A DNA stretch of 64,000 nt, taken from the NCBI GenBank assembly GCA_051453625.1, contig JBOZIK010000001.1, forward strand, positions 62,774,819-62,838,818. Direction: 5' to 3'. Position numbers and translations under genes: made by a program. The stretch is from Welwitschia mirabilis (taxonomy: Eukaryota; Gnetophyta; Gnetopsida; Welwitschiales). The notes under the pieces are model-generated. The model saw only the letters and a list, made by a program, of their open reading frames with translations, made no database searches and had not been told where the DNA came from. This document shows positions 1 to 12,290 of this stretch, in pieces (the first letter of the stretch is position 1; the number at the start of each line of letters is the position of its first letter).

Positions 1-1840
1 GTGTATTTAAATCTTCCTATTTCCCTTACAGACTTTCTAAGTAATCCAAGCTATTTATTAAGTTTTTAGAGAGGTTTTATATTTAGTCATCTAGATAATA
101 AAGGTAGATGATGAGTTAAATTGAAAATAATAAAACCTTCCAAGGGGTAGGACCTTAATCAAGAACAAATAACATTTAATTAAAGGCCTTAAAGTAGATC
201 ACATAAGTAATTATGCTATATCATTCATGTATTTTTTCTATTTTTTTAAAGTATGTTGCCTTTTCTCACTTGTTTTCTATGTTAATTCAAGATGAATTAA
301 TTCATTTGATGTTGGGTAGGAGTATATTTTTAAATTTTTTGCAAAACATTTTAACTTTTACTAGCACTTTTGAGTACAATTACAATGAGTTAATTCACAC
401 TTATTTTCTTTATGTTATATTATTTCATGTTCTATAGTAGGTTATATAATAGGGGTCAAATATGTAGCTTCAAATCTAGCCTAGTTATATTTTTTATATC
501 TCATCATCTATATAGTTTAAACCCATTTTATTATGTGAAACTATTGGAACCTTCAAAGATTAAATCTAATTAAGATCAATTTTTATTATCAAATATGAAA
601 CTATATTTACTCAAACCATAGATCTTAATTTAATGCATATTATTTTGTAATACTTAAATGGATTATTTGTTTACAGCTAGAATAATAATAACTCTATTTT
701 TAATAATGTAATTATGTTTTATATTTAAGTATTAGGTTTTATCCATTTTCTAATTGGCTTGCTTCTATTATCTTTCAATTTATTTATTAATGATTGATAA
801 ATTCTCACTGGGGAATATGTTACATGGCCTTGATGGTGGTCAGAAGTATGTTTTCTAGTACTTTTTTTAAGCTTAATGATATTGACTAGTTTCTAAGGTT
901 TAGAGCCAAAGATAAAAGTACTAGGCAAAGTTTATGGTTAAAATTTATTATTTTTGGAACTTTCGAGAAATTCATCCACATGGCCATTCAAATAATCTAA
1001 GAAGAAAATTTTAATATGATAGAGCATCAATAGATACATGAATGATGTCAAGGGCATTCACATGATCATCCAAATGAGGAAAAGATGATGAAGAATCTTG
1101 AGGAAAAAGATGACAAAAGCATCTTAAGGAAAAATATGTCAAAGAATCTTTTGAAAATGACAATAAATAATATGGTGGCCAAATATCATCCACTCATAGC
1201 TCAACCAACCAATTATTCCAATACTTATAAATACCTGCTTAGGCCTCCTATTTCTCTATCTCTCTTTTTACATTAAAGTTCTTCTCACATTGGAGAAACC
1301 TAAGAAATAAGATCCATCTACTTAGAATAAGAACTACCTTAGTATTGTGTTGTATATTCTCGATTAAGAAGTTGTTACTTATAATGGGTACATTAAAGTG
1401 CATTTTCTTAAAGTTAAGTGTAATTCTTTATGAAATTATATCTTTTTTCTTCCTTATACTTTATGTTGATGTTAATTTAATTCTCTTAGTAAATTATATT
1501 TAATATTAATATAGAGTAGAAATGCTGACTTGGATAATCAACAAGTTAATAAAAATGTTGGTTAATTGTATTTAGGATTTTTGTTTTCATTGTATTGTAA
1601 TTTTTCTTTCATTGCATTCATCTCATCATTTGCATTCTCTATTTTATTTTTTGAAAGATAAAACACTAAAAGTATTTCTATACTTACTTTTCCTTTAAAT
1701 GAATTAACTTTTAAATGCATTTAAGTATTTCAGTGTGGATAATACATTTTGGATTTTTTACCCGCCTCCTAGTGTATGTCATGTACTAAGCATAGGTTAC
1801 GAGGATTTTTTATACACACTACAATAGATGAATAATAATA
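1..1840. other. Unassigned AT-rich intergenic DNA
   Basis: No reading frame longer than about 75 codons and no transposon protein motif was seen on either strand. A TATA-like string (TATAAATA near 1227) precedes a pyrimidine-rich stretch, as in many plant LTRs, but no repeat partner was found in the window, so it is not called as a promoter. Confidence 0.5.
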
Positions 1841-2504
1841 TTTTATTAATCTAAAATAGATTCATGATATCTCATACTAAGTTTATGATCTTTTATTAAC
1901 CAAAAAATAAAATCATCACATCATGTCTTGAGTGTATAATCTTTTATTAACCTAGAAATAGAATCACAGTGGTATATAATGAGTCTATGATCTTTCATTA
2001 ATTTAAAAACAAAATCATGACTTGACATACTACATCTATGAACTTCCATTACACTATAAATAGAACCATGGTTTAGTGTATAAATAGAATCATAATGCCC
2101 TATACTAAATTTATAGCCTTTCATTAATCCAAACATAGAATCATGATGTCTTATACTAAGTTTGTAAACTTTCCTTAATCTAGAGTTAAAACCATGATGT
2201 CTTACATTAGATATATAGCCTTCCATTAAGCTAGAAACAAAACTTAATATGCTATACTAAGTCTATGTTCTTTTATCTATCTAAAAACATAATTGTGATA
2301 TCCTAAACTAAGTGGATGATCTTTTATTAATCTATAAATAGAATCATGACATTCAATACTATATATATATAACTTTCCACTAATCTAGAAGTATAATAAT
2401 CATATGTTATGTCAAATATATAACCTTTCATTAATTAAAAAATAGAACCATAACATCCTATGGTATGTCTATGATCTTTCATTATTGAAAAACCAAAACC
2501 ACAT
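1841..2504. repeat. 51-bp degenerate minisatellite, left block (about 13 units)
   Basis: Thirteen consecutive units of 50-52 bp (one enlarged to about 75 bp) each begin TTTATTAA or TTTCATTAA, contain a core like AGAATCATGA, and end near CTATGATC. The first units are 1841-1890, 1891-1941, 1942-1992 and 1993-2043. Units differ by roughly 20-30% by eye, so the array is old. It stops exactly at gypsy element A1 and resumes on the other side at 6987. The open frame in this block on the minus strand is a by-product of the repeat, not a gene. Confidence 0.85.
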
Positions 2505-3883
2505 TGTTAAGATGTCAAAATTGACATTATGATCAAGTTAATTTATAAATGTATTTTAATAGAATACATTAATATAACTAATATATCATAAAAACATGTT
2601 TTCTATTTCTTTTTTATAATAATTATGGACTTATCATTTTTCCATGAAATTTTTAGGATAGTTATTACACTTTGAAGGACATGCTTAACAGTAATGAACA
2701 TCTAGCTCAAAATGCTAGCATTGCCATCTAGGTTACCTAACACCACTCTTTCTTATGATCAAATCATCTTAAATCTCATATTTCTAACTTATCATGTAAA
2801 ATTTAATCAATTGTAGTTATGAGCTCAATCAGATTTCACATTGGAAGGAACTTACATCTTTGACAAAATGTGGTAGTGATGACAATAACATGTAGTAGAA
2901 ATATGTGACATTGTTGAAAAGGATGATAGTGGAAATACATGATAATAATAGTGATTAGTAGAAGAAGTATCATCTAGAATCCAAGTGTTAGCCTTATCAT
3001 GATGATATCTACCTAATAAAATATGATAAATCCATTACTTAATGCTGCATGTCATATTTTGTAACCAAATAGCTAATGCTATAAGCCAAAGGACTATAAC
3101 CATCCCTCATCTTATGCTTTCTTATAAAAAAGCCTTGAGCCCTCATTTGTAACATCCTTTATTTTGGTAAAGTAATAGAATACTTGAAACATCAAGTCAA
3201 CATGGCCTTCTGAGTCCTTTCTTTGGGAAAGAAGCTTATTGTAAGGATAGCTTAAGGAGTCTTTTCTAGCTTTCTTTTTATTTTGTTTGTGTAATGTGTT
3301 TTTTCTAATTCAATACAAAGTAGATTTTTATTTTGATTTTAAGTCATGAATAACTTTGACTTTTAATGCTTAATTAATCTACTTTATTAAGTTCTTTTAT
3401 CAACTAAGTGAATTCATTAGTTAGTTGATCTAAGTATTTTTAATTTAATGTATCTTAAGTATATAAGTCCTTACTTTTCATGCTTATTTTAAGGCTATGA
3501 AGGGCCAAGTGACTTTTGAATTCATCAATCCTCATATGGTTAATGAAATTATGTTACCATAACTAGAGCTATTACTACTTGATAGTTTAAAGTATGTCTC
3601 TAAAAGATGTAAGACATTTTTAAAAGATGTAAGACATTATCAGAGTGGAGAAGTGCTTGTGGACACATCAGGTGAAACCTTGAAGCTTTTTTGCTTTTCT
3701 TCTTCTCCAATGAAAGTTTTAAAACAAATTCTCAACCCTCTTCATTTTTTCTATCTTTACATTGTACTTGCAAGTTAAGTAAGATTATGTAAACTTGTAT
3801 AAAGTAAATACCAATTATTTCTATGTAAGAATGATACTGAGTATTAACCTATTTTAAATATAGTTCATGTACTAAAATAAACA
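2505..3883 (+). repeat. 5' LTR of element A1 (subfamily A)
   Basis: It starts TGTTAAGATG and ends AAAATAAACA just before the primer site. The whole length aligns by eye with the LTRs at 16327-18140, 23537-24894 and 43616-44970: shared blocks include ATTATGGACTTATCA near the start, a CTTATAAAAAAG TATA-like region near 3120, and a stretch ending TAGTTCATGTACTAAAATAAAC. Length is about 1.38 kb. Confidence 0.85.
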
Positions 3884-3886
3884 AGA

Positions 3887-3906
3887 TTTTGGTGTTGTTG
3901 CTAGTG
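3887..3906 (+). other. Primer-binding site of A1 (decayed tRNA-Asp type)
   Basis: TTTTGGTGTTGTTGCTAGTG lies 3 bp after the LTR end. It matches the usual Athila/Tat primer site TTGGCGCCGTTGCCGGGGA after CpG and C-to-T decay. Copies at 18150, 44974 and, inverted, 28571 sit in the same place relative to their LTRs. Confidence 0.8.
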
Positions 3907-5002
3907 ATAATGACATAGTAGCTACTCAGAAAGACCACAAATTTCTTTCTTACAAGACTTTTACTTATTTTTTATTTTTCCAATGGAAGGTATTAATTCA
4001 TTCTAGTGATATCTCAAATGGTCCTCTTTCTATTTTGTGTTTTATTTCCTTAATCTTCTCTCTAGTGGTTGGTATTGATCATTTTTAGTAATACCCAAAA
4101 TAATCTAGTTTTAAGTTTTCTTTAGTTTTCTGTTCTAACTTAATTTGTGTGTAGGTTTAATAAGTTTTTGTAGGTTGCAATCATAAGGCAAAAAAACTAA
4201 AAATCAAACCCATTTAATTTGCATGTTTTATTTTATCTCCTTTAGTTCTTATTTAGTTTTTAATTTTTTTCTTAATACATTTTCTATCATAAACACTAAA
4301 AACACTAAAAGTTTTATGATTTAATTTCTGTTAAGATTGACTTCATGTGTATAGTGATTTTTATTCTCTATTATATTTTTCTAAAATCCCATTACATTAA
4401 ATGATATTTAAGAATTTTATAAACTTATAAATCTTTTCTAAAACTATAACTCTCATTTTAACTAGCATTGTTATCTTCCCTGACTAATGTCATAGACCAT
4501 TTTACTTAAAACCTTTTTAGACTTTGTAAAAAACCTTGTTTTTCTTCTCTAAGTTATTTTTGATATTATGCCTTATTTTAACATTTAAAAAGTTATGAAA
4601 ACATAATCTTTTAGTAAAATTCATACATCATTTTCTAAAACTTGACATGGATTGGAAACATGATCTCTTTGGAAGCCTATATGTAGTACCTTTTGAACTC
4701 CACTCTACCTATGAAAACTATGAAAAAACTTATGGTTTACCTAATCACATTCAACATATGAAAACTTTAGGATAGTACATTTAATACAATTATAAAAACC
4801 CTTATCCTTCATCCTTTCTTCCATATTCATTTCACTAATACCATCCACATATAGATTGATCTCATTATTTTGAATTTGAAAAGCCTTATTTTTCACAAGA
4901 GTGGTTTGATCTTATGATTTCTACTACCCCTCATAGCCCTTATCCCTCATCATTTAACCCTTATCCTCCATCTTTCTACATGTAATAATAATATTCATCC
5001 AT

Positions 5003-5240
5003 CCCCTTTGAGGAATCATTTAAAAAATTCATGAAAACTCAAGTCCAAATTAACCATGATCATAAAAGAACTTTGAAATAACACTCTTCTTTCATAAGTA
5101 TTCTTGAGTAAAATTTTCAAACCCAAATCTAACTTATCCAATAATTAACTTATATTAGTCATCAAAACATTGAATTCTTAACCAATAGAAGGAATACCTT
5201 TCTATAATCCACAAAATCTAAGAGTCTTGAAAAATTTAAA
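5003..5240 (+). pseudogene. Gypsy gag C-terminal remnant (A1)
   Basis: A broken frame reads FEESFKKFMKTQVQINHDH and then a decayed tract resembling the Athila gag end, where a LEETLxxFMxxQ helix precedes a GTLPSxTxxNP motif. Here the latter is reduced to RRNTFL-STKS. Matching remnants with the same FEELVxKFM start occur at 20164 (A2) and 46540 (A5). Only this C-terminal part of gag is recognisable; the preceding kilobase is leader plus unreadable sequence. Confidence 0.6.
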
Positions 5241-5396
5241 AGGATTAAGAATAGTAAAACCAATTATACTTAAGCCATATTATTTAGGAATGATGAAGAA
5301 CACAATGATGAAATCCATAAGAATCTTGAATTTAAAAATGTACTAGAAAATGATAAATTATTTATAAAAAGTCTATACTTTGGAGGAATATTAGAC

Positions 5397-5500
5397 ATGT
5401 CAGAGGATGAACAATCATCAAAAGATAAATGAAGGCTATATCTTAGAGAGTTATATCATAAAGGATGAGCCATTAAGTAACATTAACAAAGAGAGCATTG
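5397..5500 (+). pseudogene. Conserved acidic segment between gag and pol (A1 copy)
   Basis: The frame begins MSEDEQSSKD and then meets a stop. The same segment in A5 (46936-47079) stays open for about 47 codons. I do not recognise its function. It lies where protease would be expected or just before the pol linker. Confidence 0.45.
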
Positions 5501-5709
5501 AATTACAAACATTGTTTCTTAAGTAATCACATGAGGAGAAATCCCCTAGTAACCTTGATAATCAAAAATACATTAGCAAAAATTCCACACATGATCTGTC
5601 CTATGAGGAATCCTCATCATTTTGTCAACTCCTTTATAAACTAACCATTATATCTTTACCATTATCTATTAAGCAAGACTCAAACCTTAACAAAAGATAC
5701 AAACTTTCT

Positions 5710-5889
5710 TTAGAATTGGAACCATCTTTCAAATATCTTATACATGATTTTTCCAATGAAAATCTACCTTCTTAAGTGATTTCCAATTCATCTTTGTCTT
5801 CTTCTCAAAATAATGTCTTGCTAGAGTTATTAAATAAATAGAAATAAATTAAGGGATGAATAATTTTTGATTTTAAAGAAATAAACCTT
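5710..5889 (+). pseudogene. Gypsy pol linker upstream of reverse transcriptase (A1)
   Basis: One frame over 60 codons with a few stops reads LELEPSFKYL, then VLLELLNK, then FDFKEIN. This matches the Athila/Tat segment just before reverse transcriptase, usually LELKPLPxxLKY, then LLxxLxxHKxAIGWTIxDIKGIS. The conserved QRRLNP and reverse transcriptase motifs that should follow are not found before the gap at 6202. The A5 counterpart is 47265-47420. Confidence 0.7.
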
Positions 5890-6201
5890 TTTTATTACAT
5901 GAATGTTATTTCTAATTTCATGGACTCTTACATAAAAATATACATGGATTCTCTTCTTATTCAAAATTCTTTACAAAATTTTAAATCATTAACCTTTTAT
6001 TTTCACGCTCTTAAGCCTTTACATGTGTACCATATTGGAATATTTGTAGTTTTATTTTATGATTTTTCTTTCTAGATAGGTTTTTCTTTTAGACTAGATT
6101 TAGTTTTAAAAAAAGTAAAATGTTAAAAACATTTGTGCTTGATGGTCTCTCTCACCTAAAACCTCCCAAGTAAGACATCATTAGAGTCTACTAGTGAATA
6201 A

Positions 6202-6870
6202 NNNNNNNNNNNNNNNNNNNNNNNNNNNNNNNNNNNNNNNNNNNNNNNNNNNNNNNNNNNNNNNNNNNNNNNNNNNNNNNNNNNNNNNNNNNNNNNNNNN
6301 NNNNNNNNNNNNNNNNNNNNNNNNNNNNNNNNNNNNNNNNNNNNNNNNNNNNNNNNNNNNNNNNNNNNNNNNNNNNNNNNNNNNNNNNNNNNNNNNNNNN
6401 NNNNNNNNNNNNNNNNNNNNNNNNNNNNNNNNNNNNNNNNNNNNNNNNNNNNNNNNNNNNNNNNNNNNNNNNNNNNNNNNNNNNNNNNNNNNNNNNNNNN
6501 NNNNNNNNNNNNNNNNNNNNNNNNNNNNNNNNNNNNNNNNNNNNNNNNNNNNNNNNNNNNNNNNNNNNNNNNNNNNNNNNNNNNNNNNNNNNNNNNNNNN
6601 NNNNNNNNNNNNNNNNNNNNNNNNNNNNNNNNNNNNNNNNNNNNNNNNNNNNNNNNNNNNNNNNNNNNNNNNNNNNNNNNNNNNNNNNNNNNNNNNNNNN
6701 NNNNNNNNNNNNNNNNNNNNNNNNNNNNNNNNNNNNNNNNNNNNNNNNNNNNNNNNNNNNNNNNNNNNNNNNNNNNNNNNNNNNNNNNNNNNNNNNNNNN
6801 NNNNNNNNNNNNNNNNNNNNNNNNNNNNNNNNNNNNNNNNNNNNNNNNNNNNNNNNNNNNNNNNNNNNNN
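6202..6870. other. Assembly gap inside A1 (669 N)
   Basis: The gap must contain the 3' part of the internal region and about 1.27 kb of 3' LTR, because sequence resumes only 111 bp before the LTR end. The N count is therefore too small. Confidence 0.7.
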
Positions 6871-6981
6871 CAAGTTAAGTAATATTGTATAAATTTTTAT
6901 AAAGATCACCCCAATTATCCCTATGAAAGAATGATACTAAGACTTAACTCAGCTTAAATCTAGTTCATGTACTAAAATAAA
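6871..6981 (+). repeat. 3' LTR end of A1
   Basis: It begins CAAGTTAAGTAATATTGTA and ends TTCATGTACTAAAATAAAC, matching the last ~115 bp of the 5' LTR (from 3770). The retained TTCATGTACTAAAATAAAC is identical in both. Confidence 0.85.
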
Positions 6982-6986
6982 CACAT

Positions 6987-7092
6987 GACATCCTATACTA
7001 GATCTATAACCTTATGCCTTATGCTAAGTCTATGTTCTTTCATTAAATCAACAATAGAACCATGAAATACTATATTAAGCTTATGATTAATA
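6987..7092. repeat. 51-bp minisatellite, right block (about 2 units)
   Basis: ATGACATCCTATACTAG and two CTAAGTCTATGTTC/AAGCTTATGATT unit ends continue the array that was cut at 2504. This shows that A1 inserted into the array. Confidence 0.75.
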
Positions 7093-8471
7093 TATCATAT
7101 TCAAATGTTACCTCATTTTCAATAAAGGTTAGACCTTAGAAAATATTTTACTTTAATTATACATCAATGTTACTTCATCTGTACTTAACTTAAGTATAAG
7201 GTTCTCTTCTTCTTTCATTTCTACATTCATTTAACACTTTAGAATCATAACAAAGTTAGTATTTTAATACATAAAATAATATACAAAATCTTTTAAAAAA
7301 AGTACAAAATCAACCTTTTTCAAGCACCATGGACATTATCTCTAGAACCCTATCAAGAGGGTTCCTAAAAAGATTGCATCACCTCCTAGGACCCCAATGA
7401 TTAGTGTAATATTTGAGGAGAACTGTTAAACAAAATCTAGAATTGATTTGATGTCAAGTATTTTGTTGTACTTTTTTGATCATTTTTAACATAAGAAGAT
7501 ATCTTATGTGATAGATCACTTTATTAATTATGATGTTACAATGTCTTAAAACTAATATGGTAGTCAAGTTAAATAAAGTAATTAAAAGAATAGCTAAAAA
7601 TCATAAATACTAACATGAAAATGTACATAGATAGCAAAATATTAATAGTGAATGCATTAAAAAAAGAGAGAAAAATCAATGACCTATCTTTATTAGTAAA
7701 CAATTTCTCTTCAATCATAATCTTTACTAAAGTTTTAGGTCTAGTTAAATANNNNNNNNNNNNNNNNNNNNNNNNNNNNNNNNNNNNNNNNNNNNNNNNN
7801 NNNNNNNNNNNNNNNNNNNNNNNNNNNNNNNNNNNNNNNNNNNNNNNNNNNNNNNNNNNNNNNNNNNNNNNNNNNNNNNNNNNNNNNNNNNNNNNNNNNN
7901 NNNNNNNNNNNNNNNNNNNNNNNNNNNNNNNNNNNNNNNNNNNNNNNNNNNNNNNNNNNNNNNNNNNNNNNNNNNNNNNNNNNNNNNNNNNNNNNNNNNN
8001 NNNNNNNNNNNNNNNNNNNNNNNNNNNNNNNNNNNNNNNNNNNNNNNNNNNNNNNNNNNNNNNNNNNNNNNNNNNNNNNNNNNNNNNNNNNNNNNNNNNN
8101 NNNNNNNNNNNNNNNNNNNNNNNNNNNNNNNNNNNNNNNNNNNNNNNNNNNNNNNNNNNNNNNNNNNNNNNNNNNNNNNNNNNNNNNNNNNNNNNNNNNN
8201 NNNNNNNNNNNNNNNNNNNNNNNNNNNNNNNNNNNNNNNNNNNNNNNNNNNNNNNNNNNNNNNNNNNNNNNNNNNNNNNNNNNNNNNNNNNNNNNNNNNN
8301 NNNNNNNNNNNNNNNNNNNNNNNNNNNNNNNNNNNNNNNNNNNNNNNNNNNNNNNNNNNNNNNNNNNNNNNNNNNNNNNNNNNNNNNNNNNNNNNNNNNN
8401 NNNNNNNNNNNNNNNNNNNNNNNNNNNNNNNNNNNNNNNNNNNNNNNNNNNNNNNNNNNNNNNNNNNNNNN
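7093..8471. other. Unassigned AT-rich DNA and a 720-N gap (7752-8471)
   Basis: I see no recognised feature in 7093-7751. The long frame spanning the gap consists almost wholly of N and is not a gene. Confidence 0.4.
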
Positions 8472-10690
8472 ATCATGGAATCAAGCTAGCTCCTTATGGA
8501 ATAGATTATCCTATGCAAATCACATACATGTCCCAAATATTAACTAGGTAATCCCTCTTAATGTTAACCAAAGGATGTGAGAAGCTTTGCCCCTCTTCCA
8601 TAAGGGTTATATCCCTTGCATGATGGTGACAACTTCTACTTAATTAATGAATCTTTTTGATTAATTTCATGCTATTCAATTTGGTGATTATGTCATTAAT
8701 TTCATTATAATTTAAGCACTTAAAAGGACACATGGATGCATTATTAATAACTTCAATTAATGACATGTAACATGGAATAAGATTTCCTAGTGATTTTTGA
8801 TAATTGAGGTTCTAAATACCATTTATAGCCTTTTGTTATTTACTTTATAACTCCATGAGCTTATTAATCAAGATTGTTTTAATTTAATTTTAACTTTATA
8901 ACTTTATTAAGTAAAATGATGAATACAATTTTACCAAACAGTAATATTTTACTTTGTAATTTCATGACTTTAATGAACAAAATTATGAAGATGACATAAT
9001 TTCATGATTTTATCATATTAACAAAAAAGGAATTTATCATTATTGAAAGATTATTATTTTTAAAAATACTTTTTATTATCTTATAGAAATATATCTCATG
9101 TAAATGAGAATCATGATTAATACATACCAATGAAGGAAAATAAAACTAAAGTAAGTAAAATCACCACTAAGAAATGTTTCATGTGAATAAAAATTATAGT
9201 AGGATGTTTTAAAGAATAAAAATAAACAAAATAATCATTAAGATATATTAGTGATTTTAGTAATGAAATGTTCTAAATTTCATTTAAAACATTGGCATAC
9301 TTTATAATTTCATTAGTTTATCAAATAATATTATTTTAATTAATCCATAATTTCACAACTCTATTAAAACCTATAAATATGATTTTATCAAATAATATTA
9401 TTTTGCTTGTTGAATAATATTATAACTTTATTAAATAATATTATGTTGATTACTTTATAATCTTATACCTTTATCAAATAAAAGTAAGAAAGTGATGTAA
9501 CTTCATAACTTAGTTAAACATGAAGTGAATATAGTTTCACTAGGCTTGACAAATAAATTATTCAAATAGCTTTCTGTTATTTTAATTTTCTTAAGATGAT
9601 TTTTATTATTTATAAATTTCAAACATTACCTTAAAGATAACAAGATATCATATTAAATAAGATTTCAAATTAAATCAAGAATGAGAAGGATGATATGTTG
9701 TTAATCTTAAGAGGTTTTTCAAGCTTGACAATGGGTTACGTGCTAGAGTTTTCCTAGTACACTTACATCTAATTTAGTAAGTTCCTCATGATATTATAAT
9801 CAGAAATATCAAGCTAAGAAAAGAGTATTACAATAAAAGGATTTTTTTATGAAATTTAAGTTCTAGTCAGATAATGTAGATGGGACAAACCTATAACATG
9901 TGGTCGCCTTTACTACATCTTCATCACTATGTTTAGTAAGCATATTTCACACTTTTTTTTCTTGTACTTCTTTTTTATTATCAAATAATAATTACTAAAG
10001 AAGAGTTTTTTATATAAGTACTTTCAAGATTATTATCTAAACTTTAATCTTAGTGTGTATTACCTCATCTCAATTTTCTACAAGATGAATAAGGCCTTAA
10101 TGGTATGTTTTTCCTTTTTGAGCTACTCACCAAAGAGAGTCATTAAAAAAATAAGATTTATGTAAAAATAATTAGATATTAACATTCAAAAATAGAGATA
10201 ACATTTAATAAACCTATTAAGTTACTTTCTAAAATGAAGTAAATTTGGATTAAAATTTACTTCATTACTTATAGAGATTTTAAAGGTAATTCCTGTATTT
10301 ATAACTTCTTATTTCTCTAAGAATAATAATTATTAGATGATAAAACTATATTTTAAAAAGATAGTTCAATACATATCTTTTTTTTTTTTAGATTTTTACA
10401 TTATATGTAGTAACATCTACTATAATGTATTCATTAAAAGAAACTTTATTATGATAATTTCATTTTCTTATTAATCCTACTTATTAATAAATTTTCTCAA
10501 AATATTATGTTCATGTCATTAAAGCATCTTCATAAAGTTTCTCTAAATTGTATCTAAAAGTAAACTCAAAGATTAATCATTTCTTATTATGATCTCATGA
10601 TGGAAATGTTTAATCCTATGAGCTCTTTTCATTATAAAATTATTTAATCATAATTATGACTATGAAATGCTTAAGTGTCAGTGTTGTAAA
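8472..10690. other. AT-rich DNA with degenerate short repeats
   Basis: From about 8880 to 9540 the phrases CTTTATAACTTTATTAA, AATAATATTATTTT and TTTATCAAATAATATTATT recur every 35-60 bp. This looks like a worn tandem array or AT-rich slippage. The rest has no recognisable feature. Confidence 0.4.
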
Positions 10691-12290
10691 TAGGTAGTAG
10701 GTTGCAATGATAAAGGGAAGAGGCAAAATAGTAATATAATATGAGAGTTTACTAATGATACAAAGTTAAAACATAATAACAAGATGGAGTAGAAAGATTC
10801 CTATGCGTTAGCACTTAATGGGGATGTAGACAAAGATCACAATAGTGATATAAGATTTAGGCACAATGGTAACATGGATAGAGATCACGATGATGATGCA
10901 ACATTAGTTTAGAAGTCTATGAATGATCAAAGGAATTATTATAACTAAATGCAAGGCTTAAGAAGTAAGAGAAGAGAATTAACATTTGAAAAGAGGAAAC
11001 TATAAGAAGGGAGAATGAAGGAGTAATGAGGGTAAAATAATAGGATTAAGGTTTTGGCCTTAAAAAAATGTAAAAAGAATAGGATTAGACAAAAAGAAAT
11101 AAGAGAGAATAAGGAAAATGAATAATTTTTGAAATATATATATAGCTACGTGTGTGTGTGTGTGTAATATATATATAGCTACGTGTGTGTGTGNNNNNNN
11201 NNNNNNNNNNNNNNNNNNNNNNNNNNNNNNNNNNNNNNNNNNNNNNNNNNNNNNNNNNNNNNNNNNNNNNNNNNNNNNNNNNNNNNNNNNNNNNNNNNNN
11301 NNNNNNNNNNNNNNNNNNNNNNNNNNNNNNNTGAAGTTCCCTTGTCAACTAAGCATAACACTAAAGGAAGATAAAGGTAAATTAGAAGATCCCCCAAAAG
11401 GATAGGATACTAATGAATAAAGAATTATTAAGAGGATAAAAAAGTAAAAAAAAAAAGGCAAAAATGTTATTACCAATGATAGTTATATCTAAAACTAGTA
11501 AATACAAAAGAGCAAATAATACAAAAACTTAATCAAAAGTTACATGAGAAATCATTTTATCATTAACATGGAGAAAATGTTGGTAGGAGAGGTATGGTAA
11601 GTTAAGGATAGTAGTATGCTAATGTTGGAAAGATTTTTTTCAATTAATATTAATGAAGTTATCCCTAGATTTACAAGTTGGTAATTTCCATAGGTTCTAT
11701 CTTGGAAGGGTTTCTAATGCCATAAGAAGTTTAAGAACTTCCACTGCCATGTTTAGTTCCTACATCAGGGACATAGTATTCTGTTAATGGGATTCAATGC
11801 ATTGCACATGATTAGGATGAAGACATAAAGATAGTAGCCTATGCTACCTAGAAACATATTTTTTAATGGTGTAGTGGGAGAGGTCTAAAATTTCAAAGGA
11901 ACATTTAGACAGAGAAGATAATAATTCTAGGGTAGAATCCTCAAAAGAATTTCTCAAGGTTAACGATCAGTTCCTGCACAGCACTTAATAGCAAGCAAGA
12001 AGGAGAAAGAGGATGATAGACCTAAGGGATGAAATGAAAAGAGTGAAGATAGTAAGAGACTTATCTATAGAATAGAGAAATTGGAGAAAAATTAAACAGG
12101 ACAAGGAGCACAAAGAGTAAAGGAAGGGAACAAAGGTAGAAGAGGGGATTAAGCCTAAGGCCTTGGCAAGTAGGCCAGATGATAGTGAGGAAGGGGAAAG
12201 GGCAAAGGAAGATTGAAGAAAAGGTGAAAGAGAAGAGGAGAAATCCAGAGGAACTTTAGAGGTAAATCAAGAAGAGTAAGAGTAACATTT
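10691..12290 (+). other. Purine-rich stretch, possible decayed gag-like coding DNA
   Basis: The + strand is strongly A+G rich, especially 11990-12290, with repeated AAG, GAG, GAA and AGG triplets. Short open runs encode K/E/R-rich peptides such as SKKEKEDDRPKG and YRIEKLEKN, which have a coiled-coil character. Several frames are equally broken and I cannot assign a family. Some plant gypsy gag proteins contain such charged helices, but that link is a guess. Confidence 0.25.
11136..11193. repeat. TG/AT microsatellite in two 30-bp units at a gap edge
   Basis: Two units, each ATATATATAGCTACG followed by a (TG)n run, stand in tandem directly before the 138-N gap at 11194. The gap was probably caused by this repeat. 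Confidence 0.75.

Larger units (their letters stand above)
2505..6981 (+). mobile_element. Ty3/gypsy Athila/Tat-like element A1, degenerate, with TSD CACAT
   Basis: The element runs 5' LTR (2505-3883), primer-binding site, leader, gag C-terminal trace, pol linker trace, a 669-N gap and the last 111 bp of the 3' LTR (6871-6981). CACAT stands directly before the 5' LTR (2500-2504) and directly after the 3' LTR (6982-6986), the 5-bp duplication expected of LTR elements. The minisatellite continues on both sides. No reverse transcriptase, RNase H or integrase core motif is visible. All frames carry stops. Placement in Athila/Tat rests on the tRNA-Asp-type primer site and the pol linker motif. Confidence 0.85.

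Noticed and set aside
1200-1330. TATA-like box and pyrimidine tract that might mark another LTR
   Set aside because: No second copy, primer site or LTR ends could be found nearby.
1921-2226. 101-codon open frame on the minus strand with repeated SxxHHDSMF-like blocks
   Set aside because: The frame and its internal repetition come from the 51-bp minisatellite (51 is a multiple of 3), not from a protein gene.
1841-2504. Possible CRISPR-like array
   Set aside because: Units are contiguous 51-bp tandem repeats without constant repeats and unique spacers, in a plant genome.
7615-8547. 310-codon plus-strand frame
   Set aside because: More than 240 of its codons are N; the readable ends have no motif.
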